This document shows, piece by piece, positions 48,549 to 61,645 of a DNA stretch of 64,000 bases (position 1 is its first letter; every line of letters begins with the position of its first letter). The notes under the pieces are model-generated. The model did not search any database. It had not been told where the DNA came from and saw only the letters and a program-made list of their open reading frames with translations. Source of the stretch: Pholiota molesta (Eukaryota; Basidiomycota; Agaricomycetes; Agaricales; Strophariaceae); the NCBI GenBank assembly GCA_014925825.1, contig JACGCK010000014.1, positions 558,001-622,000 on the forward strand. The letters are read 5' to 3'. The translations under genes and the position numbers were made by a program.

Positions 48549-51500
48549 ATGGTTCAACTCGAAAAACGCCTTCTATGGCACCCCCGACATGATAACAAGT
48601 TTGTGGTAGGAGGGGGTTCTCAAATTATGCTGTATGAATGGGCGGCGGAATATCCAGAGATTAGACATGTTACCTCTCAGCATGATTTGCACTTTATGAA
48701 GGTGAGTTGCCGATATCTTACTCTTCGTCGATTATATGTCATTCAACGAGCATACCTACTGACTTGTTTCCCGGATTCAGTGCTTCGCTTGGTCTCCGGA
48801 TCCCGCTTTTGATGACCTGATGGCTGTAGGACTGAGCACAGGAAAGGTGGACCTCATTCGTCTTGAAGCAGCCAAGCAAGCGCAGCGGAAGAACGTTCTC
48901 TCCAGCGGACCCTCCGTCACTCTTCCCATCCGCAATGCGCGGTCATGCAACGTGGTCACCTTCAACAATGTCGATCCCAACTACCTTGCAGTGGGTCTCG
49001 ACAAAGTCCGCGGCGACGCGAGTCTCATGATTTGGGACATCAGCACGGTCGCGCCCTCATTAGCCCTCCCTCTCGCCAATCCCAACGATACTGTCGTTGT
49101 CATGCCTCCAAAGCCACGCCCACAACCCCTCCTTCCTCGGTTTGAGACCCAGACGAGGCTCGATTCTCGAGTAATTCAACAGCACGCGCCTGCAGAAGTG
49201 GTCTCATCTCTCGCCTTCCTTCCTTCATCGACAAATTTAATCCTGGCTGGTATCTCGCACCGATGGTTGAGGCTCTTCGACCTCCGCTCGGCAGTTACTC
49301 CAACAGTAAATGTTGCAACTAAGGTCAACGGGATAGTCACGGACCCGTTTGATTCACACCGCATTGCCACCTTTGGGGATGCAACAGTGACCATATGGGA
49401 TGCCCGCAGGTTCAACCACCCTATCTTGACATTCTCGGAGCGCGACGCCATTGCTGATGGTGCCAGAATTAAACCTGGCGCGTTGTACGCCAACATCGAG
49501 TTCTCGAGCACACGACGGGGGTGCATAGCTACCCTGGAGAAAGACTCGAGCTATGTCCGCTTCTGGGACTTGGCAGAATCTAAAGCCAGCACCGTTGAAG
49601 GCAGTGTGACCGGGGGTGGCTCCTCTGACGGTGAAACAAGCCGCTCGCGCGATTCCGTAAGGGTGACGAAGCGTTCGTGGGCCGCGAATTTGCCTTGGCC
49701 CGCTGGAGGTAGTCAGCAAACACCATCACCGAGAGAAACATTAGACGGTTCTACTCAACGTTCTTTCGTCATTGCCGATACACGAAGAAGTAAGTAATGA
49801 TCCAGATTCTTCTCCATTCCACCTCCTAATTATATTCGCAGCCAAATATTTCCATCGCCCATTGGCTTCATTCGCCCTTGTTCCGCGACCCAAATCATCT
49901 CCATCTCTCACCTCCAATGTCATGGTCGTCAGTAAGGACGGCGACCTCGAGCTTTATGCGATCCACGATACCCCCAAGCAACTTGCATGGAGTTCCAGAG
50001 GAGGATTCACACTGGGCGCCGGGCTGGGATTGAAGACGATAGAAGGCTACAACGACTCGGAAACGGAGGACGAATTCGACTCGGAGCTCGGGCAACAGCC
50101 GAACTCCGCCGCGCCCTTCAATTACGGCGGCAGCAGCGAGCGAAGAGGATCGCGCTCGCGGTCGGGGCCCACGCGGGAGGCGTCCCGCGTACGCGGCCGC
50201 GGAGACAGCGTCGTCGGATCCCGGATCCCACCTCCGCTCAGCGGCCTGCCGCCATTTTTCGGACGGGGCGACGACGACGGTTTCCCTGCCCTCGCCCAGC
50301 GGCCGATGGGCCTATCCGTGACGAGGCCAGGGAAGTCGCGGACTTATAGCCCTGCTGCATCTGTGCGCAAGTACCGGAGCACGGAGCGCAGCCAGCCTAG
50401 TGCGGTGCAGAGACGCTCGCTGTCGCGGCGGATACGATACCCGCTGACGAGCCTTTGAAAGAGCACTGCTGGAGCAGGCGCCTTCCATCGAGCGGCGCAG
50501 TGCTGAGCGGGCACCAACGAAGACGAAGGAAGTCAAAAGGCGTGGAATCACACATGTAGTGCAGGAGGACATTTCGATGGTTATGCGCCGGAGGGCGAAA
50601 GCTGGCTATGGGCTCAGTCAGGTGTGTGTGCACGCTATTCAATCTGTTATTTGTGAAATTGACGGATCTATAGCCTCATCTCAATGTCAGCGTTACCCAT
50701 GATGATTATAGCTCTTCAGATTGCACAACGCAGATTTTATCCGATCTCTGGTCTTGGATTCAGAGTAAGCTATTTTCAATGTATCCTCCACACAACGAAC
50801 TCAAGGTATGCTATATAGCCTCACAAGACATTCTCTGCGTCCCGACACCCCGCCTGAACGGATTCGATTTTTCCTACCACGGTCTCCTCGGTATCTGGGA
50901 AGGTTTCCCACCAATCGACGGCGCAGCACCCTTCCCGATGTAACTGACGACATCCAGCGCTCCCTCCTCCTCGATGTTCCCGTCCCAAATGTCCCAAATG
51001 TCCACCACGCGCACACCGGCAGCGGCGGCAGCGGCTACGGACGTACTTCTCGACGCAGTCATTCGCCCGCAGATGATCTACAAGATAATGGTCCGCTGCG
51101 CTGGCGGATCTGGCAAGCAGGAGAGGCATCGACCGCTGGAGCTGGAAGTCGCCTGTGCCGACAAATAAATTGGTTGGCGAGGCAGGTGGCGTTGACGATT
51201 TGTGGGTGGAGCCTTAGAGAGGAGGAAATTGCTGCGTCTATCAAACGGTCAGTCTTACGACTGAGATAGAGGTGAAATGAAGGCTGATGATTTTTCTGGC
51301 TATCGTAGATGGGAAAAGGATGGTCACTTTCGAAGTGGCGTGCTGGCTGGTCTTCACTGGTCAATTTGGCAAGGCTGCTGATCTTCTCATGAAAAGCGAT
51401 GGTAAACCCTATTTTATCCGATCTGTGATTCGTAAATTAATAATGCATATATTAGACGAAACGCATCAGATGATGTCTGGAACCATCGTTGCTCTGGCGC

Positions 51501-52515
51501 CTTTTTCAGCCCATTCGGCTCACAGAGAGGAAGCGACCTTCGCGAACACTACGGGCGTCTTATCGGGCGCCTTCATGATCCATATTTCCGAGTAATGCTG
51601 ACCCACCTCGCGATGGGGATTGGGGCGAGGTCCTCGACGAAGGCGTTATTCCCTTCCGCGAGCGCCTTATCATCGCCTTACTATTTTTGGACGACAAAAC
51701 GCTTTCCTCGTATCTCCAGCGCACAGTCAAACGTGCCAGCGCCCAAGGCAACATCGACGCGATCATGGTTACCGGACTGACGCCAGCAGGGATGGACATT
51801 CTCCAGGCATACGTGGACCGTACAGGCGACATTCAAACGGCTGCCATACTCGGCTCCTACGTTGCCCGCAGAAATTCAAGGATCGCAGGATGGAGAGATG
51901 GCTGGAGGCGTATCGGGACCTGTTGGATGGCTTCAAGCTCCATCATCTGCGCGTCGGGTTCGACATCGAGCGGGGCCAGCTCCTCCAAGGAGGGATGCAT
52001 ACAGGCGACACGCTTCCAGAGGAGTGGGTACCCAGGCAGATTCTCATTCGGTGCCATTATTGCAGCAAACCCGTTCGGAATACCGGACCTTTGGTTTCCT
52101 CGCAGCAGAAATGGCGGGTGCGTCGTCTCTGTGTTCTCGCTTTCGTTGATAACATACTGATTTCGAGGCGGCCCTTAGCCAACCGCCTGCGAGAATTGTA
52201 ACCGCGAGCTTCCAAGGTGTTCTGTGTGCTTGCTGACTCTGTCAATCGTGCACGACGCGGCACGCGAGGTGGACCTTGGCTACACCCATCATCGAGGTCG
52301 GTGAAGAATATGATGACGTGTGGTTTCTGGGCTGATTGTTTGTCTTGTCCTATTTATCAGATACTTTTGACGACGCCATTGTTATCTGCCAGACATGTCG
52401 GCACGGAGGACATGCGGCACATATCCTTGAATGGTTTTTGGGCGAAGATTCTGGGCGGACTCATAACATTTGTCCAGTAGCGGATTGCGATTGTCGATGT
52501 AGTGAAGAGATTTAA
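48549..52515 (+). CDS. SEA4: GATOR2/SEACAT subunit MIO (SEA4), interrupted by frameshifts
   Basis: WD40-plus-solenoid subunit of GATOR2 (SEACAT), which relieves GATOR1 and so promotes TORC1 activity at the vacuole. N-terminal WD40 propeller: exons 48549-48701, 48781-49789 and from 49842 are intact ([52 protein letters not shown]). Then a Ser/Arg-rich linker, an alpha-solenoid ([58 protein letters not shown]) and a C-terminal zinc-finger region ([49 protein letters not shown]), as in human MIOS. The frame changes near 50430, 50450, 50935, 51325, 51540, 51615 and 51870, mostly single missing bases in C or G runs and one extra T. Introns are near 50620-50672, 50764-50816, 51250-51309, 51401-51455, and further ones after 52100. 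The end at 52515 follows CSEEI. Identity secure; exact C-terminal exons approximate. Confidence 0.9.
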
Positions 52516-54758
52516 CATCTAACTTTGATTACTTGCGTTTTTCTTTTTTTTCCGTTACCCAATGTATGTATATACCCGTTGGGATCATTTCAGTTCCATT
52601 TGCAGAACGATTGATTGTAATATACCTATGAATATATACCTTCGTTATGCGAGATCACTCAATGTAATGAATTATGACAGTACGGGGTTCACAAATAGGG
52701 TATGGACCTTGCCGTTACAATTGGAATTCAAGCCTGTCATGTTTATTAAGTATCCTAAATCTGTGGACTCGTCTATAATCAAGCGTCGCTCGTGATAACG
52801 AGCTATGGCATTTAGGACACTAGCTTACCTCAAGAAATATGTCAGGGGGATGAACGGCCCAGTCAATTTGAGATCTGATTATGTGCTTGTGGGATTGATA
52901 ATCTCGAGATGGAACACAAATGTATAAAAAAAACATGTCTTCCAACGAAGAAGGCATATCAGAACGCGAGTTTCCCGGTAGTCCTCACAGACCCCTCAGC
53001 CAGTCCTACTGCCGCAAGAAATTACATCCTCATCGTCGCGCCGACATAACGAAGCCCTCACCTTTCTTTTCCCAAACTCGCCAGAACACCCCGCTGCCGA
53101 CCGGCGCTATCGTCACTAAATGCTTATGTCTGCGACGAGTGAGCCCATTGTTGGCCCATGGAAGACTACACGACGTAAGCACGGAGTTCATGGACGAGAG
53201 ACTAGAGTACGAAGTGTTCGTTCAAAACACTAAAAGAAGATACAGGTTGGCGGTCAGAGCTGGAACACATGTGCTTATCTGCAAAGAAGCAATTGGTGTG
53301 AGTACTAGGGTGAGTCAAAAGAGAGGTTTTTGAGGTAATCATCGGAGCTAAAGGTGCCGGAGAAGGCTCCGCCGGAGCAGATGTGGGATCGATGTAGAGG
53401 AAGAAGAGACGGTAGAACCGGAAGAGCCATTGACCGCTTATTTCGATTTCAAATTGATGATTAAAATCCATCCTTGTAAAGGTATATCCGTCTTGTGAGG
53501 AAGTCATGATGAACGCATGTCAATGATTGACGAATGGGGTCGCAAAATTGGCATTCAAATTGAAATTGACTTCGTTAATGTTGCTTTCTGGAAACCGGCG
53601 GTTAAATACAATGAGTAATTTTTGGGCATTGCTTTGGGTGCGATCGGAGAGTTTCCGGTTTATGCTTTGAAATTGTTTTTTCTAAAAGGTATGACATACT
53701 TGGGTATAAATTTATAATCACTTTGAGGGTCCTTCCGACCTCGACCATTATCATTGATTCATTCTTTTGGGAAATATCCGCAATAGTTGTCGCATTATTC
53801 TTTTATAAATTTCTTGTCCTTATTATTTAAACCCAATGGAAGGAAGTAAGTATTGACCCTGTTGTTCATTGGGCTATCCATGACTGTTGTGGATCTGTCC
53901 CCAGCTCCTCAACTGCTTCTAGCTCTGTATATGTATGTACTGGATATTAACATATTTAGTCTAGAACTCTCCGGAAGTGATATGGATATCGCCGCCATCG
54001 CATTTATCAACAGACCGGATGGACCTTTGTCAAAAGGCATCCAAACTCGATTTCCAGAATGGGCGCTATTTACAGGCGTTTATTATTAGCCGACCTATTC
54101 TTAGACGAATGTTAGTTAACTTCTCGAGGCTCGCCTCAAACTGCTGATTTACACTTACAACCCTTCAATACCCTGCATCAAGTTAACTAATACTCCTATA
54201 TAGCAATTTTAACAGGGAATGAGGCAACTATCATAAAAGGAACTGTACCGCGAAATTACAAAACGCTGCGGGAGAACAGTGACATATACGGAATACCAGT
54301 TCTAGACATCTAGCTAAAATTAAACACCACCTACAGAGCCGAGATCTACATATACTATGTTTGTATCTAAAAATTTCCTCAAAATCCATTACAAGCATGA
54401 CCACAACGTTTGTCACCGCCAAAGGTTTTTTTCTAAAATCCTCCGTTGTTTACCGTGCTCGGTCTGACTGTGAAAGCGGCGGGGTGCTATTTGCTTACTG
54501 AACTCGGAACCCATGATCAACTTTGGTTTATTGAACTCGATTCTACGAAACATCCACGGCAGAAACCCTTTGTAATGAAAAGTGCACATTGCTGGTACTA
54601 TATTCGGCGAGCACGCTATTACAGAGTATGTGTTTTCATAAGCGATCCAAAAGGTATTTAAGCAATGGAAAGTAGACGATAAACTTCAGGCTCCAGCTCA
54701 AGTATCATCTCTTGCAAACGAAGTCTTCTACACCAACTTCCTCCACCAAACACCAGAC
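52516..54758. other. Long intergenic region, no gene recognised
   Basis: AT-rich, 2.2 kb. Frames at 52920-53333 (+) and 53853-54089 (+) lack protein-like composition or splice partners. A TATTTAAG element at about 54655-54662 lies about 100 bp before the secreted-protein gene. Confidence 0.55.
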
Positions 54759-55286
54759 ATGCAATTCAAACTCGCCACCTTGGTCTCCGTCGCTCTATTC
54801 GTCGGGCCCGCCCTCGCACAGACCATCAGCTACGAAGGCTTCTCCAACACCGTCTCCTGCAGCGGGTCCGCCTTCGGCTGCACTGATGGCGGCGGCGTCT
54901 GCTGCTCCCTCCCTACCGGCTTTGGATTTTCTGCCCAGTTCACCAATCTCCCCTCCGGCTCCCAGGGCCAGGGTTACACCAACAATGGCTGCTCATCCTT
55001 CCTTTTCTCGCTCTTCGGTCCCGGCACCAAGTGCTTCAATGGTGGAGGCACCCGCGCGACCAACCTTAACTGGTTCCACTCGCCCCAGGGACGCCGTGCA
55101 GTCCAGGCTAGGGAGGCCGAGGCTACGGCCGCAAATTGCAGCGCTCCGGCCTACTTCAAGTACGAAGACGCGTCTGGTATTCACAAGACGATCAAGGTCC
55201 CCGCTGGTGAGGGTGCGGCGCAAACTATCGCTGATCTCTACCTCGCCGGTGACTTGACCTCTCTTGCTGCCTATGAGGATTATTGA
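54759..55286 (+). CDS. Small secreted cysteine-containing protein
   Basis: Not recognised by family. Single exon, 175 residues. Residues 1-20 are a clear signal peptide (hydrophobic LATLVSVALFVGPALA, cleavage before QTIS). The mature part is Gly/Ser-rich with seven cysteines, including a CC pair (GGVCCSLPTG), and a basic HSPQGRRAVQAREAEA segment that may be a processing site. Codon use is strongly biased toward C-ending codons, suggesting high expression. Could be a wall protein or effector-like secreted protein; no catalytic motif is visible. Confidence 0.78.
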   Translation: MQFKLATLVSVALFVGPALAQTISYEGFSNTVSCSGSAFGCTDGGGVCCSLPTGFGFSAQFTNLPSGSQGQGYTNNGCSSFLFSLFGPGTKCFNGGGTRATNLNWFHSPQGRRAVQAREAEATAANCSAPAYFKYEDASGIHKTIKVPAGEGAAQTIADLYLAGDLTSLAAYEDY

Positions 55287-55799
55287 ACGGTAAGGAAATC
55301 ATTGTTAAATGATCATTCACTCATCTCACTTGCTTTTTCCAATCTGTAGAATAAATTCTTGGCGAAGAGAGCCATAGATGGGATAATGTTGTGATGGCTC
55401 TCCAATATTGGAATTCCTTGAATGAGTGTTGGTCTTGATTCTTCTACGTTCTTATTGGGGCGCGCCCAGTTTTTGTATCCTTTTGAAATATGAATTCCCT
55501 TTGATCGAATTTTATGCTCTGACGGAGCTCGTTGAATCCTGAATCTGTTCCTAGGAAACGTTTTTCCTCCTTGAGGCCTGAGACTGTCAAGCCCAGCGCC
55601 AGAGCATAGCATTGCTGAATGTGCGACGACCTATAGGCATATGTTTTATTATGGATATTGACTGCGAGGGATCCACAAATCTCTGCATACCATGGTCCTA
55701 ATCTATCTCATAACGGTAATGGCATATAGATCTATAGAGGGTGCGATGACGAAGTGAAATATGAAAGCATTCTAAGTTCTGTGACCCTCCGTAATTTGT
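55287..55799. other. Intergenic between convergent genes
   Basis: 3' flanks of the secreted-protein gene (+) and the DUF6699-like gene (-). No gene recognised. Confidence 0.55.
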
Positions 55800-56526
55800 T
55801 TATGAGTTCAGTTTGACAACCCAAGTTTCATCGCACTTCTGTGTCAGAGGCAAAAGCCTGAGTTTTGCATAGTCGTTATCCTGTTCTAGACCCCTAAAGA
55901 GGGTCATGTCCCCAAGAAAATCGATGCGTTTTGGATGCTTGTCGGCCTTGGGATCGGCTGCCACCCTTTTCTTTACTGATTTTTCAATCATCTCGTACCC
56001 TTGTTCTCGTACAATAAAGCCCCATTCAGAATCCGCGATGTTTTGCTGCAAGCTATTCCATAACGCCCTCCAGACGTCTTCGCAGGTGATGTTCGCCTCT
56101 GACACGATTTCGATCGACCATGGGAATGCCTTGGAGATCAGCCGCATGTGTTTCGTGGTAGTTGCCAGCGCAAATTCTTTCCGACTCGCCTGGAAAGCCT
56201 GTGCAAGGATCGACTTCGCTGGGCGTTGCTTTATGTCGAAACGAATCAGCGTCGTATCCTCAGCAAGAGCTGGGTTAAGACTGGGATATTTAGAGGAGCG
56301 GGCTTGAGTCGCTGTGGCCATAATACGTTAAATCTATTGGACAAACAGAAAAACATACTTGGTAATTACCTGGTGCAGACTGGTGCGGTTGGTAGGGATC
56401 GGGAGGTCCGTACCATTGGGGAGGAGCGTACGCGGGTTGTGGCACCGAATAGACAAATCTAGGATCGATAGGCTGCATATATGGTGGCGCTTGCCACCCT
56501 CCATGTCCATGTCCATGCCAGGCCAT
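55800..56526 (-). CDS. DUF6699-like basidiomycete protein
   Basis: Two exons join in phase: 56370-56526 and 55800-56311, with a 58-nt intron (GTAATT...CCACAG), giving 222 residues. The first exon is Pro/Tyr/His-rich (MAWHGHGHGGWQAPPY...). The second has the pattern I recall for DUF6699 proteins: LIRFDIKQRP, FPWSIEIVSEANITCEDVWRAL and RIDFLGDMTLFRGLE. The nearer GTATGT donor was rejected because it breaks the phase. The family is widespread in mushroom-forming fungi and its function is unknown. Family assignment is from memory of the motif pattern. Confidence 0.72.
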
Positions 56527-57552
56527 AACGAAGTTTTACACAGGGGAGTCTTGAGACTAGAAAGTGTGGTGGGGTGTGGGCGGATGTCGTTGTCCACACA
56601 CCCAGGTATTTATACGACGGATCCGATTCACGACATAAAGTAGATAAGATTGGAATTATTCCCCATTTAGCTGTTGATCATGAGCGGCATGAGATGACAT
56701 GAGTCAGAAATATCGATACACGTACTCAGCTCTTGTGCAGGCCATAGGCGAAGGGAGGCTGTATCAGGGGTGGCTGTCGGGGTGCATGATTTTGAGAGAA
56801 GAACCAGAAGCCTACAGCTGCTGCTCCGTTAATGACGAATCTTTGATGAAACTGTGCACTGGTCATGACAGGGCGATGCCACTTGATTCAATGTTCGGGC
56901 ATCCAGAATCAATCTCGCAATCGTTGCGCGGGCTGTTATGATCAATTGCCATGAATACGAACCAAATACATACGGACACTTCGAGATCGGATGGGTGGCA
57001 GAAAATAGCGAGGAGGCTGTGCTCTGCAGGGGGTGTGGTCGAATGTGGATGGGAGCATGCGACATAACTGATTGATACTCTGACTCTGCCAAACAGGGGA
57101 TTATCGATTAAGCGCTGAAGCGCTGAATTTTCCAGCGCCAGAGCTGGAAACTAGTTAAGTTTGTGGCCTATATTTTACCAATCTGGCTCTAACTTGTAAG
57201 AGATCCGGCGTCACCGGATTTGACTTGTTTTGAATATCTTTTCTGGCATGCCGCTGGCGCACTGCCAGTACCTTATAGCATCGTCATCTAAATGGCCCGA
57301 GATAATGATCAGATATAGAAACCAAGGAAAGAAAACCAGCATTAGCGCCTGTTTTAGGCGCTGGCTGCGAATAAGCCGAAATGGAGTTGGGTAACCATAT
57401 GCATGAACTGATCAATTTCCCAAGACTAAATTGAACCCAAAGGTAGAAGTACATTACAGATACATCGCGGCATCCGCACCAGAAATGCTGAAGGCATGAT
57501 GATCATAGCAGCCGCAGCACTCGGACAAACAGGAAATATATCGGACTTCCAT
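56527..57552. other. Intergenic, no gene recognised
   Basis: Promoter side of the DUF6699-like gene and 3' flank of the P450. Repeated AGCGC-type motifs (GCGCTGAAGCGCTGA near 57110 and CCAGCGCCAG) occur, without a clear pattern. Confidence 0.5.
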
Positions 57553-59981
57553 TCAGAAGTCGCCTTTGCCGCTGGCCATCACCAGCGCACGAGCAGCTTC
57601 CGAGCGAGGTGTTATCTCACAGGGGAATGGAACAGGCTCTCTGGTAATTGTTGAAATATGCGCATGATCAGTAACAAAACAAATCAGTCCTCAAAGCAAA
57701 CAGCGCCCAGACATACCTGACGACCGAAGACTTGAATTGCAGTTCCGGGACGATATCCTTCCCCTGGGAGTCTTTCGCCATACTGATATCGAACGTGGCT
57801 AATAGGCGCGCCATGGCGGTGAAGGCCATGGCCTCGGCGTAATTCTTGCCTGCGCAGATCCTAACAATAGACGAGATGAACAATGTACTTACACTGCAAT
57901 GTCTTTGGTATTTTTGGAACACGCACCTTCGCCCGTATCCGAAGGAGTACAGCATTGGATCCATCGGGATATCTGCTGGGTCGTGTGGGATGCTTTGATC
58001 GAACATAGGCAGGAAGCGATCAGGGTTGAACACCTCGGGGTCTTTGTACAGCGTTGGGTCCCGACTTACCGCCCTAAGTAGTAGGCCAGGACAGGAGGTG
58101 AAAGTGCGGTATCAGAACGGTAAAAATCAGCATCTTGATCATGACCCTCGCACTGGTGTACGCACCAGCTATTCGCAATGACTACCGTGCCTGCTGGGAT
58201 GAAATATCCTATACACAGCATAAGCCCAACTGCGCGCACGCAGCCCTGGACAATATTATCCTCAGAAGTCGCTGCACGCACCATTATAGACGTCATCCGT
58301 CATAAGGCGATGAGGCAATGCTGTTTTCCCAATACAAAGTAAATATGGCGCAGTGAATGCAGGCGAAGCAGGCGCACCGATAGGCGATATGGGCTGCCAC
58401 CGGATGAGCTCGCGCAGCACTGCGTTGAGGTAGGGGAGCTGGGTGCTGTCAGCCATGGTGGGCAGACGTCCCGGGCCGACTGCGCTGTCGAGTTCGGCTT
58501 GGATGCGCTTCTGGATTGCGGGGTGGAGGACCATGGCGAGGACGAAGTTGTGCATAGAGGCTACGCTCTACGAGGCACGTGGTCAACTTTCGGGTTTATG
58601 CTAATGTCAGTCTATGAACGCACGGTGTCTGTCCCAGCTGGAATAAAACATTGAGTCAATAACACATTCATTTGACGAAGATCGAAGCGCACCTGATAAC
58701 ATTGTCCCAGCACACCATTTTACAATCTCCGCGTCTTCCTTCTTCTCCAGATTGACCGATGTAAACGATGATTCATAATTACCCGTTTTCTTCAAGCGAG
58801 TGATTGACAGTAAGTAATCTAATCTTCTTCCTTTTAAGTGCAAAGCAACATACCATAGCAGCGACAGTCTTATTGAACGGGATATTAATCATGTCGTCCG
58901 TGAGCTCTTTCCCTTTCTGTGCGTAGGCTTTCCATCCTGTGCCTGGCACCCAGCTGGGCACCTTTTCCACTACCAAAAAAATAATCAATCGTGATTAGAT
59001 GGGGATTAACAATATCTGGACAGTCAAGAAAGCAGCATACGAATTGGGAAGAAGTCGACCAGAAAGTTCCCTGGCTGCGCAGCGAACACTGCCGCCTCCA
59101 TTGCCTGCTCAGCGGTGGTGATCATCTGCCGGGGATGTCAGTGATAAAATCCAAAGCCCACTACTCAGTGTTTGGAGGATAGGAGCTTACCGGATCGTGT
59201 TCTTCTGTCACTTCAATACCATACATCGCCATTAGGAGTCCACGAGCGGCGGCGCTGTGAAAATACCTGTAAGTTATGAAATGCGTAGAAAAACTGGAGG
59301 ACACTCACAAACGGAAGTTCTCCAGGAATCGCTCGGGTTGTTGGAGCACACTCGCCAGGAAACGGGAGATTTCTTTCTCTTGCAGAGGGTAAAATTGGCC
59401 CACGACTTCCTTCCTTAGCGACTGGGCGGAGATGCGACGGTAGCGCTTCCACCGCTCGGCGTAGGGCGCTGTGACCACGGACTTGTCCCATCCCATACTT
59501 CATGTGAAAAAATAACAAAAGAAGTATACGTGTAAGTCAAGCCAATTTCATGTACGCAGGGAATGAGGATTGGGATGACTGACATCTTATTGCCCACGAC
59601 GTTCCGCGGCCGGTCCGAGTAAATATCAGACCGCTTCTCCAGCAGATCGACGCAGGCTTGGTATGTGTTGAGCACCACCACTGGCGCGCCTAGCACTTCC
59701 AGGTATATCGCATCGCCTGCATATTCCCCAGATGTTATCAGAATCCCTGTTTCATTTTCATCAGTTGGCACGCCGCGCGCACCGTAGATGTCCTTCCACT
59801 TGAGATACGTCTCCCATGCGTCGACTGGCGGCATCTGCAGCAGGTTTCCGATGAGCGGCAGGCGGGGTGGGCCTGGGAGGTATTTGCGCTGCTGGTTTTT
59901 CGCCCGTTGGGAGAAGACGCGTAGGAGGAGGAAGGCGGTGAGGCCTATGGCTAGTGTTGGCCAGGTGCCTAGGTCAAGCAT
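57553..59981 (-). CDS. Cytochrome P450 monooxygenase
   Basis: Heme monooxygenase anchored in the ER. Fourteen exons join in phase: 59783-59981, 59584-59716, 59309-59497, 59191-59266, 59041-59125, 58854-58969, 58693-58789, 58624-58637, 58378-58567, 58282-58320, 58166-58208, 57927-58073, 57717-57860 and 57553-57640, giving 519 residues. N-terminal membrane anchor (residues ~5-24), then the proline hinge YLPGPPRLPLIGN. I-helix AGTDT comes from the 14-nt exon 58624-58637. The ExxR motif is ELIR. The heme-binding loop FGYGRRICAGK spans an intron. Substrate unknown. No frameshift is needed. An upstream ATG at 60128 would add 49 polar residues before the anchor, so 59981 is preferred. It resembles the fungal OrdA-like P450s by general appearance. 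Confidence 0.94.
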
Positions 59982-61645
59982 AGTGCAGTCGTCGACGGGC
60001 ACTGATGGAGGTGGGTTGAGGAAGAGAGACACTGGTACGTGGCTTAGCAGTTCGTGCCGCGAATCAAAACCAGAGTAAGAGGCCAACGATGGCGGCAGAA
60101 TGGGGGGAAAATAGGCGGCTCTGGGCATCCCAAGGCACGTCTGTTCCTACTTAACAGATCGCAACACCGCGAAATGTCAGATAGTGAATAAGAAGAAGAA
60201 GGCAAGAAGGCAGCCAAGTCTGTTTCTCATAGAAGTCAAAATGAGCCACCGCCGTAGACAGGCATGTATGGATTCACGCGCGTGGGTAGGGGCAGAGGAT
60301 TTTCAGTGGTCAATATCAACAGTTAGGCCCAGTGAGATGAGTTAGAGACGTGAGGTTACCCCGCAAAGGCGGCATATTTTTAGCATGCTGGAAGGGTGTG
60401 AGAGGGTGGCACTGCGATGCATAGTTCGCGGGTTACCTCGGGTAGGGGGAGAGGGAAGTGTAGATCAAATGTACGGAGGATTGGGCACCGAGTTTGAAGA
60501 GGATGAAAAGCGGGGTTTACCGTGTACAGATATGTGCGGTTTGACAGGTATTGATTGTCGCCTCGTGGTTGAACGTTGAAAACGTTGAACGTTTGAACAC
60601 GCGATGATAATGGCTGAGATCCATATTAAATGTTAACTTAATCTTTGCTCAATGTCACCAATTCATCCTAGTTGTTCCAGTGATTTATCCATTTAGTACA
60701 CGCTTGTATAATCTGGGAGGTGATTTCAGTATGATGCAGCAAAACACCGTTCAGCAAGAAAGAAAGAGACGTACCAAACAATCATGTTCAGTAGTAAATC
60801 AAGTTGACACTTGTCAGTAGTTGAAACCAAGTTGAATCCAGCCCCTGCGTTCGCCTGGCGCTCCGGCCCGGTAGTTGGCCGGCTGCATGCGCTTAGTCAT
60901 TCACGTGATATGACGAGATGCTGAAATGACATTTCATGATCAATCATCAGACAAAGCAGATTCGAGAATAGAATGTGTCGTAGAGTCAGCTGGTCAATGG
61001 AGTTGTTTGGAGGATAGCCAGCTGGGAAATGTGCTCTCAAAAGGCTCGATTACGATCAATGTAGAAAGTGACATAATTATAAAGAAGAAAGGCGTTGAGA
61101 TCTTTCTTTCTTGCCGTCAACAAGCGCTCATGGGTGAGCGCCAGCTGTTTCGCCTCCGTTTCGCCTCCGCTTGTGATAGTATCCGATATCGGATATGAAC
61201 CGCTCCACCATTGGTCGATTACTAGGAATCACGTTACTGCTTCATCATGCACGCCAAAATGTGCTGGGTCTGATTGGCTGGCCCCGGTATCTGTTTGTCA
61301 TGGTCGAGCTCGAGGACTAGGCAAGGACTAGGGGCTAGGGCTGCCATCGGCGCGATATCCTGCACTTGCAGCTGCCTGCGGGGTGTGCGGATAGCGCTGT
61401 CACCTGTGGACTTGGGCGCACCGAGTGCGCTCCGGAATCAGAGTGTGCATAATGCCGGTACCATTCCGCCATGAATGGGGATTTAGAAAATACTAGAAAT
61501 CAGCACTACAGCGAACAATTCATAATCCGCATGGGCTCAGCGTGACCCGCGGACTATTCGCGGGCATGGCGACCTGAAAAGATTGAGATTTGTCTCAGCT
61601 TGCGTTCTTTGACACCGACCACCACCATCTCCGCCTGGCCAAACG
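59982..61645. other. Divergent intergenic region between P450 and CCP1
   Basis: 1.66 kb with both promoters. No gene recognised. The frame at 60385-60579 (+) has no protein character. Confidence 0.55.

Noticed and set aside
52920..53333. 137-residue plus-strand frame
   Set aside because: Unremarkable composition, no conserved motif, no promoter or splice context.
58640..58760. CAGTMLSG reading as the P450 I-helix motif
   Set aside because: It is the end of the preceding exon; splicing in the 14-nt exon gives the proper AGTDT motif.
12402..59981. Secondary-metabolite cluster linking the wax-synthase-like enzyme and the P450
   Set aside because: They are 44 kb apart with unrelated housekeeping genes between, and there is no synthase, transporter or regulator next to either.
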